64,000 bases of DNA from Corythucha ciliata (lineage: Eukaryota; Arthropoda; Insecta; Hemiptera; Tingidae), in NCBI GenBank assembly GCA_038030265.1, contig CM075943.1:7192001-7256000 (forward strand), in the 5' to 3' direction. The notes beneath the pieces were generated by a model. It was not told where the DNA came from and did no database searches. It saw only the letters and a list, made by a program, of their open reading frames with translations. Positions 27,232-36,999 of the stretch are shown here, in pieces. The stretch's first letter is position 1. Every line of letters starts with the position of its first letter. The translations under genes and the position numbers were made by a program.

Positions 27232-28447
27232 AGTGCATTTCATTCTGAAAATGCATTATTGGTCTCGTCGTGATGGTGCCAAACGTGGGTCATGTCATGT
27301 TTTTTTCATGTTTCAGAACCTCTAGGACACGAATTCAGCGGTCTCCGGAATTCATATATATATATATATAACGAGCAAAGCCCGGAATTGTACAATGTCC
27401 GCATTGGCCATTTATTTCTGTACAATGCTGACTTCGCCCAGCCTTATCGTACAAAGTCCGAAATCTTTTATGGTCTTTCAACTTTGTACGGACAGAGTCC
27501 AAAATTATACCTAATTCCGGACTTTTTACGAATTGGCTTGGTCCATGTCGACAATGCACAAGCTATGATTAGAACAAAGTTCATTTATAAGCGGGAGGTT
27601 ATATTTGTTCAGTTACGGTCGGTACAGTGAGGGATAGTGGTTGTTCTTAATTTTTCAATAGTGATTCTCATTCATTATAAACAAAAATAATAGCTCAGAA
27701 GCGACAGAAAGAAGTCGCTTCGATGGTGGTGAAAGAAAATAGTTTTGTGTGGAGTGAAGATATGTACGAGAGTAGGTATTGTTAATGAAGTACTCGGTGC
27801 CATATTGATGTTGTGCAATTCAAAATGCCAAAAGTCGCTCAGCTGCCCGAACAAATACAATTTGATTTTACCCAATCGTCCTTTTTCCATCTACGAAAAC
27901 GTATTGAAAGCGTGAAATTTCAAAAGTCATCGCTAGTAGAAACCCTTTTTGTTTTTTGGTTCATATTCCTCTTTGGTTCTGACTTTGTACATGTGACTTT
28001 GTACATTGTACGAAAATGACATATAATTCACCATCGGGTGAAAAATTGACGTTAAAAATAGGACGAAGTGCTCTGCACTCAAAAGCTTCTTTAAGATAGA
28101 ACCACTGAGGATGACCTCAAAGTAGGCAGAAAACCGGTTCTGGTTATAAAATAAAATAAACACGTGTGGAGACAACATCTTTCATAAACATATTTGTGGT
28201 AAAAAAATCACTACAAATCACCAGTTGATTTCAGAAGCATTATATTCGGTACGATGATTTCATTTTGAAGTAGCCTTTGATTCCCATTAAGTTCAGCTTA
28301 AACAAACCCGGCAGCAAACAGCACGAGGAAGGGTCAAACATTAACGAAACAAATCATGGTCTCAACATTATTACTTCTGGGACGGCTTAGAGTATCCGTA
28401 TACGAAATGAAATGCACTCTTTCCGACCGCCAGCTGCCGGACCGAAA
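27232..28447 (-). mobile_element. Family X repeat, inverted copy
   Basis: Reads on the minus strand from TCCGGCAGCTGGCGGTCGG (28425-28445) through AGTGCATTTCATTTCG to the end TGAATGAAATGCAC-like terminus at 27232. It carries the shared modules: the CTAAGCCGTCCCAGAAGTAA block (28360-28400), the GGGAATCAAAGGCTAC block (about 28205-28290) and the TTCTGAAACATGAAAAAAAC block (about 27295-27330). The centre (27360-28200) is unlike the other copies and includes a run of TA repeats at 27355-27371. Confidence 0.65.
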
Positions 28448-28971
28448 TTCTTTTCTCCCATATCATCAAACGGTATATTACCGTCCCGACGTATATAATG
28501 AATTGCCTTCTGATGGGCGTTTTACAAGAAAGTGATTGAATTCAGAAGCGGATCGCCGGCCCCTAAATCCTCCCTATTTTCATTTCTTTTGCAGGCTTAA
28601 GCTTGAAATTTATTTGTTTAGGGAGGGCAGAAGTATTTTAATGTTCTTTAAAAGGCGTCTTAAGAATAGAGCGAGGAGGCGGAATAAAAGAAATTGCTGA
28701 GCAAGGGGTGCTGGAAGATTTCAACTCGGAACATCCCGGACAAAGGTCCATTCTGTTGTTGTTTAGGCCCTTTTCTCATTATTGTGTCATTTAAGAATTT
28801 AATTATTTCTTCCCCCAAATAAAGGTTCGCGGAGGTTAGCTGCCTTCTTTTGTTCGCCACTCATCCTCTTCTGTAGGAAGTATGAGCAAACGAAGGGATA
28901 TTTTGGTGAATTTAATTTAATCTTCTATTGAATCCATTAACTTTATGATAATTAGGTACATTTTAGTGCAT

Positions 28972-29215
28972 TTCATTCAAAACATGCAATATTGGTCGCA
29001 CATGGTCCCTGGGATCATGGCGCCCTGATGATCGCACATATGGGTTGTGATACTTTTTTTTTCACGTTTCAGAACCCCTAGAAGACGAATCCGAGGTCGG
29101 TTTGATTTGCTATATATGTATATGTGTAATATATACATGGCCCCTCGCTTGTTAGCACGATCACGGTCGCATTTTTTTTACTTAGGGCAACCAAATTTGG
29201 TCTAAAAATCAATAG
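28972..29215 (-). repeat. Fragment of family X, end module
   Basis: TTTAGTGCATTTCATTCAAAA, then a CACGTTTCAGAACCCCTAGA segment and TGTTAGCACGAT, match the end module of the copies at 11636 and 43686 in inverted orientation but are more diverged. Confidence 0.55.
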
Positions 29216-29509
29216 CGCGAATACCTCGGACGAGATCGTGATCCATGTGAATCGGTCCATGGGAACAGTGTGAAAGAGGGGTTTGAATTAGTTGAAAATT
29301 CGCTACCTCACGGCTGTGCTGCAATTGCCCCCAAAATTGACTCGAGTAATGAGAAATGAACGCGCTTTCGTATGAGACCCTTGTGAACCAAATCAGTTGA
29401 TATGGCAGGGGAATTCTCGGCGGAGGGGAGCTATTAAATTAACGCTATGCCTTATTGGACCACCCAATTACCAAAAAATTACCAAAAATCTTGAGTAAAA
29501 AATCCTGAG

Positions 29510-29619
29510 GTGGGCCAAAAAGGGAGGAACAAAAAAATATATTAAAAAATTGTTTCGGATTCGAACCCAGGCACTCCGCATTCCGCAATGGTGAAATTGT
29601 GACATACCATTTAACCTAA
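29510..29619 (-). repeat. tRNA-derived SINE-like fragment
   Basis: On the minus strand a tRNA-like block ends in the B-box motif GGGTTCGAATCC (29557-29568), preceded by AAATGGTATGTCAC, an A-box-like stretch. It does not fold as a complete tRNA, and a T-rich tail follows. A MITE with TAA duplication abuts its 5' end, so the SINE head may be cut by that insertion. Confidence 0.45.
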
Positions 29620-29773
29620 AGCCGGACACACACATGCGGTACTGGCCCAAACTGGCCAAGTAACTTGCAAAATATTCAATCAATTTCTAGCAATTGCCTA
29701 GAAACCAACCAGCTGAGAATTTCAAAAATGTGTTGCTCGTTACTTGGCAAGTACCGCATGTGTGTATCCGGCT
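29620..29773. mobile_element. TAA-flanked MITE, termini AGCCGGACACACACATGCGG
   Basis: Inverted ends AGCCGGACACACACATGCGG and CCGCATGTGTGTATCCGGCT enclose 154 bp, with TAA duplicated at 29617-29619 and 29774-29776. The style of the ends (ACACAC next to a CCGG block) is like the Harbinger element at 11341. Confidence 0.85.
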
Positions 29774-29845
29774 TAATGTAACTGATCTGAAAATTAACGT
29801 AATCTGAAAAACGTTTTGTCCGACAGCAGCCTGTTGGGAAAAGTG

Positions 29846-30193
29846 CATTTCATTCATGCGACAATCGAGTCAAACCTCATAAGTTAGGACGATATCAATC
29901 AATTATGAATGAAATTTAGGCCGGGATAAATATTTTATTTGCAAATAACTCCTCTAACAACAGTCCGCCTTCCCATATCGTATAGAGGCAACCAAACCGA
30001 CTCTGTTTCATTTTTCATTTTCATCATTTTGTTCCCCCTCAGTTGGTGCCAAAAAAGGGGCCTGCGGTAAAAAGAAACACGATTTTATGATTATGACTTT
30101 CTATACCACGGCCTACATGTCATTCATAATTGATAGATATCGTTCTAACTTATGAGGTTTGACTCGATTGTCGCATGAATGAAATGCACTTTT
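29846..30193. mobile_element. Palindromic element with AAAGTGCATTTCATT ends
   Basis: The left arm AAGTGCATTTCATTCATGCG through about 29925 is matched inverted at about 30115-30193, ending CGCATGAATGAAATGCACTT. Arms are about 76 bp around a 190-bp centre. Its termini match family X. The preceding CCGACAGCAGCC near 29821 looks like a decayed form of the family's CCGGCAGCTGGC motif. Confidence 0.65.
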
Positions 30194-30465
30194 TTGTACA
30201 GCCGGGCGTAAAGACTCGAAATTCGACCGCTGGGAGAGTCTTGAGCGGGCGACATGAGGTTCATTCCGCCCGCCGGGCGTAAAGAAAAATATCAGCCCGG
30301 TACGTCTTCTTTTAGGTCTTTTGTTTTTTTGTTTTTTTTAAATAGGTTTTCCTAATTTAGTTTTTAAATTGTACATTAGCCATAAAAACACAAAAATAAG
30401 CACTGTAAATTACGCTGAGAGGTGATTAAAGTTCTCTCTGTATTAACTATTAAGGCTACTATATA

Positions 30466-30727
30466 ACCCGAGTACGGAAACACGCGATAACCGCCATATT
30501 TGGTCCCTCCGGTCGGTATCACTCGGGTCTTGATAAGTGTTTTCTCTTCCACACGTCTCCTGATTGACTCTCTTCAGTTCTCAAAACTCATACCATCTGA
30601 TTTATTTTTTTTTTAAACAGATTCATTCTTCTTTTTCATTATTATTATTAAATGGAATGACTTCACAAGCGATAAAAAGGCTGAGGGACCAAATATGGCG
30701 GTTATCGCGTGTTTCCGTACCTGGGTT
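30466..30727. mobile_element. MITE with about 43-bp inverted termini
   Basis: ACCCGAGTACGGAAACACGC and the following GATAACCGCCATATTTGG on the left are repeated inverted at 30681-30727, with one or two mismatches near the tip. The 262-bp element has no open frame. Confidence 0.75.
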
Positions 30728-30789
30728 CTAAAGATTCTCTATCTGTATCAGCTACGTCATCCTTCCATTCGCTTGCTAAAGTGTGTGTT

Positions 30790-30934
30790 CACTTCAGTTT
30801 ATTAAGCAAACCATATGATATGCGTCTGTGGAGTCCGTGCAACCTATCAAAATGCTTCATTTTTCGAAGGAATTAATTTTTCTTTGCTTAGTACACTCCA
30901 CAGATGCATAGCACAAAGCTTCTGAACAGGGCTT
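30790..30934. mobile_element. Older relative of the 137-bp MITE
   Basis: Shares GTCTGTGGAGTCCGTGCAAC, CTATCAAAATGCTTCATTTT and the end CTTCTGAACAGGGCTTTAA with the two 137-bp copies, but the left terminus is degraded. The younger copy at 30938 sits directly at its right boundary. Confidence 0.6.
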
Positions 30935-30937
30935 TAA

Positions 30938-31074
30938 AGGCCCGTTCACAAGCTCTATATTTTCGTTGTGTGGTGTCTATGCAACCTATCAAAATGCTTC
31001 ATTTTTTGCGGGAACCTATTTGTTTGGTTGCATAGACTCCGCACAACACAAACATATGGCTTGTGAACGGGCCT
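30938..31074. mobile_element. 137-bp TAA-flanked MITE, termini AGGCCCGTTCACAAGC (copy 1)
   Basis: Inverted ends AGGCCCGTTCACAAGC / GCTTGTGAACGGGCCT, with TAA on both sides (30935-30937 and 31075-31077). The same length and internal sequence occur in the copy at 52112-52248. Confidence 0.85.
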
Positions 31075-31145
31075 TAAAGACTGGTTTTTATGATTATTAT
31101 TGTAATGATTAAGGACTTCGGCTGTACAAAAAATAGCGTACAACA

Positions 31146-31250
31146 CTCGGGCGGTATTCCTCATTACGATCTCGGGCGACAAATGCCCTCGGCTTCACCT
31201 CGGGCACTTCCCGTCGCCCTCGACCGTAATGAGCATCATACCGCCCTTGG
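31146..31250. repeat. GC-rich imperfect palindrome
   Basis: CTCGGGCGGTAT..CATTACGATCTCGGGCGAC pairs with GTCGCCCTCGACCGTAATG..ATACCGCCC around a short centre. Likely a small foldback transposon. No target duplication identified. Confidence 0.5.
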
Positions 31251-31550
31251 ATCGTAATATACTATTCCTGACGGCTGCTGTCGGAACAAAACTTAAGATT
31301 ATTAAAACGTTTATTCGAGTCGAAACATTCTTTTTAATTGATGTTACGCTGACTAATTTCGGGGTATGCACCCCAAACATTTTAGTAAGCTGAAGTTAAT
31401 TTTAACATTAAAAAATTAAAGAACCAATAGAATGATACAATTTTGCCAGACTTTCAATGTTGACTGTAGGGTTTCCGCCCCACCTTGAATCCGGTGACAA
31501 TCTCCCGTAAAGCTAACCATCGACCGTTAAAATTATTCTCATTCTCTCAG

Positions 31551-31733
31551 AAAGTCAGAAATTGGTTGTCTGGACTGTTCACTTATGAAAATAACCACTT
31601 TCACCTCAAAACAGAGTCCATCGGTTTGGACGGTATGCCCCTTTCCACATTTTTCCGGGCCCTTAAAAAGGATCATCCGTCCCACCCGCGTGGAAAATAC
31701 TGCTTGGGAGACGTGCGATCTTATTCTGGTCAG
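31551..31733 (+). CDS. Probable upstream exon of the long plus-strand gene
   Basis: Sixty-one codons open after a good acceptor (TTCTCATTCTCTCAG) and end at a weak donor CAG|GTTGTC, phase 0 on both sides. The peptide is unbiased and looks coding: it starts KVRNWLSGLFTYENNHFHLK and ends HPRGKYCLGDVRSYSGQ. Phase 0 is what the next plus-strand exon at 36691 requires. I do not recognise a domain. It could belong to a different gene, since the link across 5 kb rests on phase and strand only. Confidence 0.5.
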
Positions 31734-33603
31734 GTTGTCGTAGTTTTCCCTCTCGTATACTATTATGTTTTGTACTTTCTATGTACGTGGGTTGAACGCA
31801 GTATTTCCGATTCAAGTTTTACTGCATAATCGCTGCGCTCTAATAATAATTACATTTATAGAAGTCTGTAGGAATAAAGCACATCCTTTTATACTTTGGT
31901 TAGCACCTATACCGTCACAAATGTCACGCACTTATAACTAATCATTTTACTTCCCCTAATTCAACTATTTCTTTGTTGTTTAAATTTATCGATTGTAAAC
32001 TGCAGTCGCAAATGGTGGAAAAAAAGATCAGCAGTCGGTGAGGAATTGGATCTTCTGGAAAACCCCATTACATCTCCTTATACGTTCTGAGTCACTTGTT
32101 TCCTCTTATAAGGCTTCCTTCCCGCCATTTCTTGCAAGTCCCTTTTCAAATCAATGAACGATCCCATTGCAGCAGGGGGGGGGGGAGAATGACTTGATGT
32201 TAATCTCAATAGGACGGCTTTGCGGAGAGCTACGTATACTAGAATCAAGGCGGACTACTTGTCTCTCAAAAGCTGCAAAATCTTTTGAAATTCGATTTGT
32301 TAGAAAAGCTCATTTTTCCTCGTTTTAATTATCTCTAAAGCGTCTAATTAAAGGGAACTTCTGGGGGGGGGGATTATATAGCTTCTCAGGTTATACTGAT
32401 ATATTGCCCAAGATTTTACTTGTCCCCCTCCCCTTCCTGTCAAAACATAACCACTCGTCAACGAGAACGTACTACCTACACGAAAGAGAGATTTGAAGCG
32501 ACACACAGGCTGAGAATTCTCCTCAAATTACAGGTTTTACACGATCAGTCAACGTCTCTCCCCGGTAGCTCTATACGGAGAGAAGAGGCTCGAGATAGGC
32601 AATTTATAGCCATTTGTTGGTTCATTAATTTCCTACCTTACTGCGGAGGATCACTGTTATTTTGTATATTTTTTTTTATCGTCTCGCTCTTCAAGAAGGT
32701 TGTGAACGGGGGGGGGGGGTCGATATCAGTATTTTTGAGAGAAATTCCCCGCAAAAGAAATGTACCAGGAAAAATTACAGCAATTTCCCTCCTGAAATCC
32801 CGGGTCGTAACTCTCTTCACCTTCGTGTTAACGACTGTGGCTCGAAAACATGTTGTTTTTTTTTGTTTTTTTTGCACCGTATCGCAAACTCTGCATCCTC
32901 GCCCCCCCCCCATCATATTGGAAGAGTAGGTACGCCTTGAAAATCAATGAAAATATTACTAGGATAGCGGTAAAGGGAGAAAAAAAAGAGTCGCTTTCCC
33001 GGCAAGATGCTCCGATGTGGAAATGTCCACAATAAATAAATCAATCCCCCCCAATAAACAAACACACTCGCTGTCTTCGTTGCATTCCAATTCTGTATAC
33101 ATATCGACCTATAAATTCAATGCAAAATACTATCCGACGGGCAAATATCATCATTTTGGGGTTATGAGGCGGCGGGGAGGGGTTATATGAGTTGTGATTA
33201 TGCAGATGTGGAGCAGAAGTCGTTAATTATATGGACGATGTGACTGGGCGCATATACAACAGGCGAAATTTTGTTCCTTCGCGTTGTTCTATAGTTTGTA
33301 ATCTCCGAAATGGAGTGGTTAGGCGGGGGGGGGGCGTCATGGGCTTGGATGAATGATATGAATGCCTCGCGTGACATGACTGTTTTGAATGCTACGTGAA
33401 AGTCCCTCCCCCCACCCCGACTCAGTCATTCTCTTTCTGTTTGTCTGTCTCTGTCCGCGTCTCTTTGTTTGATACGTAATTATTGAAGCCATCGCTCTGT
33501 ACCAACAGGGTGTTTTTTCAATATTTTAGGACCGTGGTTTTGTGTTTTTCTTGTGCTTGTTTCAAACATAACTTCTTATGAGCTAATCATGTTCGAATCG
33601 TAA

Positions 33604-33745
33604 CCCTGTTTTACACGAGTAATATTTTTGATAAAAAATATGTTAAAACTGAATTGAAACAGTTAATTGTTGGCAGGGGCCAGCTGATATTTTTTTAAAA
33701 AATGGCTACTTTTATCAAAAAACTTACTCGTGTAAAAGGGGCTGT
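33604..33745. repeat. Imperfect foldback
   Basis: TTTTACACGAGTAATATTTTTGATAAA-like sequence at 33609-33638 is repeated inverted at about 33713-33743 (TTTTATCAAAAAACTTACTC). Probably an old MITE. Confidence 0.45.
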
Positions 33746-34068
33746 AGATTTTGAGGTTCAATTTTAGGGTTTTTTAAACAAAAAATTCCAAATAGTCTCT
33801 GCTTCCGTTGCTTAAGATGGTCTTATTAGTGAGAAAAGACACTTCAGTGGCATTTGTCGATCACCCTTGTCTCTGCCTAAGGCACTTATGCCCCTCGGAA
33901 ATTTCCGAATTTTACAGTTTGGACAAAGTGATTGGTGTGAATCCTATGTAGCCAAAATTGAAACCATTTTGACGTATTTGGACTCTACGGGCGAAACAGC
34001 ATTTATTATAAATCTGTATCCCCCCTCTCACATGTTTATTTTATTTGATCTCAAACTCATTGCCTCTC

Positions 34069-34331
34069 TGCTGCGGATCTTCTTAAGATGTGGCCAGTAC
34101 CTAGGCCGTTGCCGGCCCTTGCCTGGCCTGTACCCCACCTTTGGCCCGGACTCCCCAGCAGAGTCGGTCCCATCACTCAGTTCGACTCGATAGCCGCGAC
34201 TGGTGGCCTGCCAGTCGCGCCCCAGAGGCACCACGTGGAGGTGGGTCTTTCAGAGCTGAGGATGCTGGCTTGTGCCATGGACCGAAACCGGGCAGGGAAG
34301 GTGCCCCTGCCCGGGTTGCCCGAGTAGGGAA
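34069..34331 (+). mobile_element. GC-rich retroposed insert with 16-bp target duplication
   Basis: AAACTCATTGCCTCTC occurs exactly at 34053-34068 and again at 34332-34347. Between the copies lie 263 bp that are far more GC-rich than the surroundings, rich in GGCC/CCTGG. Duplications of this length are typical of LINE-mediated retroposition. There is no poly-A tail and no clear tRNA promoter, so it may be a 5'-truncated LINE end or an unusual SINE. Confidence 0.65.
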
Positions 34332-34839
34332 AAACTCATTGCCTCTCGTTGATTCTCGTCAAATGAAACCTTTCCAAAGGTGAAGTCTTTAACTCGCGTT
34401 AGCAGTCCATAAGGCGCTCGCCTGAAGTTCTTGTGCTACGTCTCTATACTTCACATGTCAGCTATCCGCTAGACTGCTCCTTCACAGCAAATGCTCCCTT
34501 CGAGCTCTCATCTTCCTCTAAAAGGACTCAAAATTTTCCCTCATAATAGAAACACTTAACCCGAACTTATAATTTGGAGGTATTTTTTACTTCATTCAGT
34601 CTTGAGGGTCCTTGCCTCCCCGCAAGCATAGCCATTCGACGTAGCTCCCACACCCCTCTCATCATAATTTTCCTTCCTCTGAGGGCTCACATGTTTCCCT
34701 GGTTTCATTTAAATGGGGATTTACTCGAGCGTCGTAGAGACCTGTTGGGTTGCAAAGCTTAGATGATAAAAAGATAAAATTGTTATATGACGTATACCTT
34801 TTCATCGGTGGGGGGAGCGGCTGTAGACTTTCAATAATG

Positions 34840-34872
<33 letters not shown>
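34840..34872. repeat. Poly-A tract (33 A)
   Basis: Uninterrupted A run just before the inverted-module block at 34889. No matching target duplication was found, so a retroposon tail is not established. Confidence 0.9.
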
Positions 34873-34874
<2 letters not shown>

Positions 34875-34888
34875 GTTGTATGGACATT

Positions 34889-35982
34889 CTCGAGCGCGTC
34901 AGATAATTACAGCATCAATTGCCTACGTAATTTTAATGAAGTATGCATGTTAATCTGATAGTTTGCATGATGGGGTGGTCGTGCGTAAGGGTTGAAAATG
35001 AAAAAAAAAAAAAGATATTGAATCGAGTGCGTCAGATTTTCTAAGGGAATGTTAAGTGAACCTAAAATAAGCTCTCATTGAATAATCTGACGATTTGGAG
35101 GTGACGCAAACCCGTGGCCCTTATCAGAATGTGCAAAAAAAAAATCGTAATTTTGAAATACTCGAACGCGTCAGATTAAGATATAATACGATTCATACTG
35201 ACGTCCTAAACGTGCTCTCTCGTAATCTGACGATTACTGGAGGGATTCGTCTAATCTGACACTTTTTAAAAAAATGCTCGCTATATTTGGTGCCTAAGTC
35301 CTACTTTTCTGCACCATTTTCGAAAGAGTAAGTTGAGGTTAACTGAAACTGTGATGTAAAGGACCTTTTTCTACAATAGTTGAATAATGATAACATTATT
35401 CAACTGATATGAGAGATAAAAGCGCAATTTTTTTAAACTTCATTATTCAACACATATGGCAACCTATTCAGTAAAATTTAGCGCCGGCGCTATCCACCCG
35501 TCCTCCCGAACTGGAACATATGTTTCACACAAGGCGGGTGGGCGCTAAGTTTTACTGAATTGGCCCCACGAGCTGAATAATGACTAAACTTTATCGACGA
35601 ATTTTTTTCTATTTCGGCTTATGGATATCGTCAGATTATGTATTTTTCGTTATCCTTGATTTATTACCTTATATATATATATATATATAAGCCACGTTCG
35701 AGAATGTCAAGATTACTTTTTTTTTACAAGTTTGTAGGCCTCCTCTGTCTTTGCGTCACTCTTAAATTGTCAGATCAGTGGAATACAGACTTTTTAGCAT
35801 GTAATCAATTCCCACTTCCTTAATCTGATGCGCTCGAGAATGACTGATGATCAATTTTTTTTTTACTAATCTGACGCTTTATCCTTGACGGGCGGCCACA
35901 TATAGTATAGGGCTCATATTTGGTGGAGGTACTCAACCAGGTACGAGGTATCCGCAGTATGTTAATCTGACGCGCTTGAGTA
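34889..35982. mobile_element. Element built of inverted CTCGAGCGCGTCAGATTA modules
   Basis: The motif CTCGAGCGCGTCAGAT occurs in plus orientation at 34889, 35023 (TCGAGTGCGTCAGAT) and 35161 (CTCGAACGCGTCAGATTA), and inverted at 35821 (AATCTGATGCGCTCGAG) and 35963 (TAATCTGACGCGCTTGAG). Shorter ATCTGACG pieces lie at about 34952, 35084, 35221 and 35866. The outermost copies form inverted ends. A nested MITE lies at 35466-35560 and a TA run at 35670-35690. No coding capacity. Confidence 0.6.
35466..35560. mobile_element. Small palindromic MITE
   Basis: ATTCAGTAAAATTTAGCGCC on the left and GGCGCTAAGTTTTACTGAAT on the right are inverted copies with one mismatch, around a GC-rich centre. Confidence 0.7.
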
Positions 35983-36097
35983 AATCCCGAAATCCCCTCT
36001 TGGGCTCCCCTACTATTACTAGAATTGGTGAACAAAGTTCAAATTAATTTAGATCTCCTTGCATCGTTATCACTTTGGAAGTGTAATGTAGGCGAGA

Positions 36098-36466
36098 AGA
36101 AGTAAGATAGGCAACAACCCGAAGGACTTATAGTTTCCAAGCTCCACACCCTCTGGGACAGTCTAATTTACTGACCCAGAGTTTATTCCACTGTTTTCGG
36201 GTGCATACGGTTCACAAATATGTACGTCAATAAGTCGACTTTTTATAAAATTTGAAAACCTTTAGTCAGTAAGTTTTTCCGGAATTTCCCGAGTTCCTGT
36301 GCTTAAGAGTGCGTAAGTGCAATAAGAGCAGACTGTTAAATCCAGAATTTAAAGTACCCGAGCAAGGAAATAAACTCTGGGTCAGTAAATTGTGCTGTCA
36401 CCCAAAAGCTTGGTCGCTTGGTGCTGACGAAAATGAGTTGTGCGTGTCCCTGCCTATCTTACTTCT
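36098..36466. mobile_element. MITE with AGAAGTAAGATAGGCA termini
   Basis: AGAAGTAAGATAGGCA at 36098-36113 is matched inverted at 36451-36466. An inner pair, CTGACCCAGAGTTTATT (about 36171) and AATAAACTCTGGGTCAG (about 36369), is also inverted, so most of the 369 bp folds back imperfectly. Confidence 0.7.
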
Positions 36467-36690
36467 TAAGCCAAAAGGCTTGTCGCCTCCCACACTCCAT
36501 CGTATTACTCGCGTAAGGAGTTCTAAATTTGAAATCTGACTGAAAAGAAAGCAAGAGGCTGTGTTCACAAAGTATTGTCAGTGAGTGGGGTACATCAGGC
36601 GAAACTTAGGTTTATGGTCTAAGCTAGTGGTGTAGGCAAGAACCCGCAAGACTCAAATAAAAAAAGTGTCTAGGAAACGTGAATTCTCAG

Positions 36691-36825
36691 CACACGCTCC
36701 CGAAAATCATGTCACAACGCCTTGACGAGGGAAGCAAGTTCGAGTACCTGTACATGATTGTACAGTCAACCGGCCCTATAATGGTCACAATTAGCAAGAT
36801 TAGCAAGAAAAAGGGAGGGGGACTT
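36691..36825 (+). CDS. Probable exon of the long plus-strand gene
   Basis: Forty-five codons after the acceptor GAATTCTCAG, ending CTT|GTAATA, phase 0 at both sides and therefore compatible with the exons at 31551 and 39203. The peptide contains QRLDEGSKFEYLYMIVQSTG, then a basic run ISKISKKKGGGL. Codon choice is more GC-rich than the flanks. The donor could instead be downstream, for example AATG|GTAATT in phase 1, which would not fit the next exon. Domain not recognised. Confidence 0.55.
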
Positions 36826-36999
36826 GTAATATTCTCTAGGTGGGACAGGAGCCAGCTGAATAATGGTAATTCTCTCGACAAGTGCTCACTGTTCCTCCCT
36901 TGTACGAAGATCTTTCACGTTTCGAAAAAACCGGTAGTGCTTTGATCGCCCCAGACCGGACCAGACTCTTATTCAAGCCTGGTGGGGGCGAAGAGCGAA

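Noticed and set aside
32420..32929. A 169-codon plus-strand frame
   Set aside because: The second half reads through poly-T and poly-G runs. The first ~60 codons look mildly coding, but no acceptor or donor fits the host gene.
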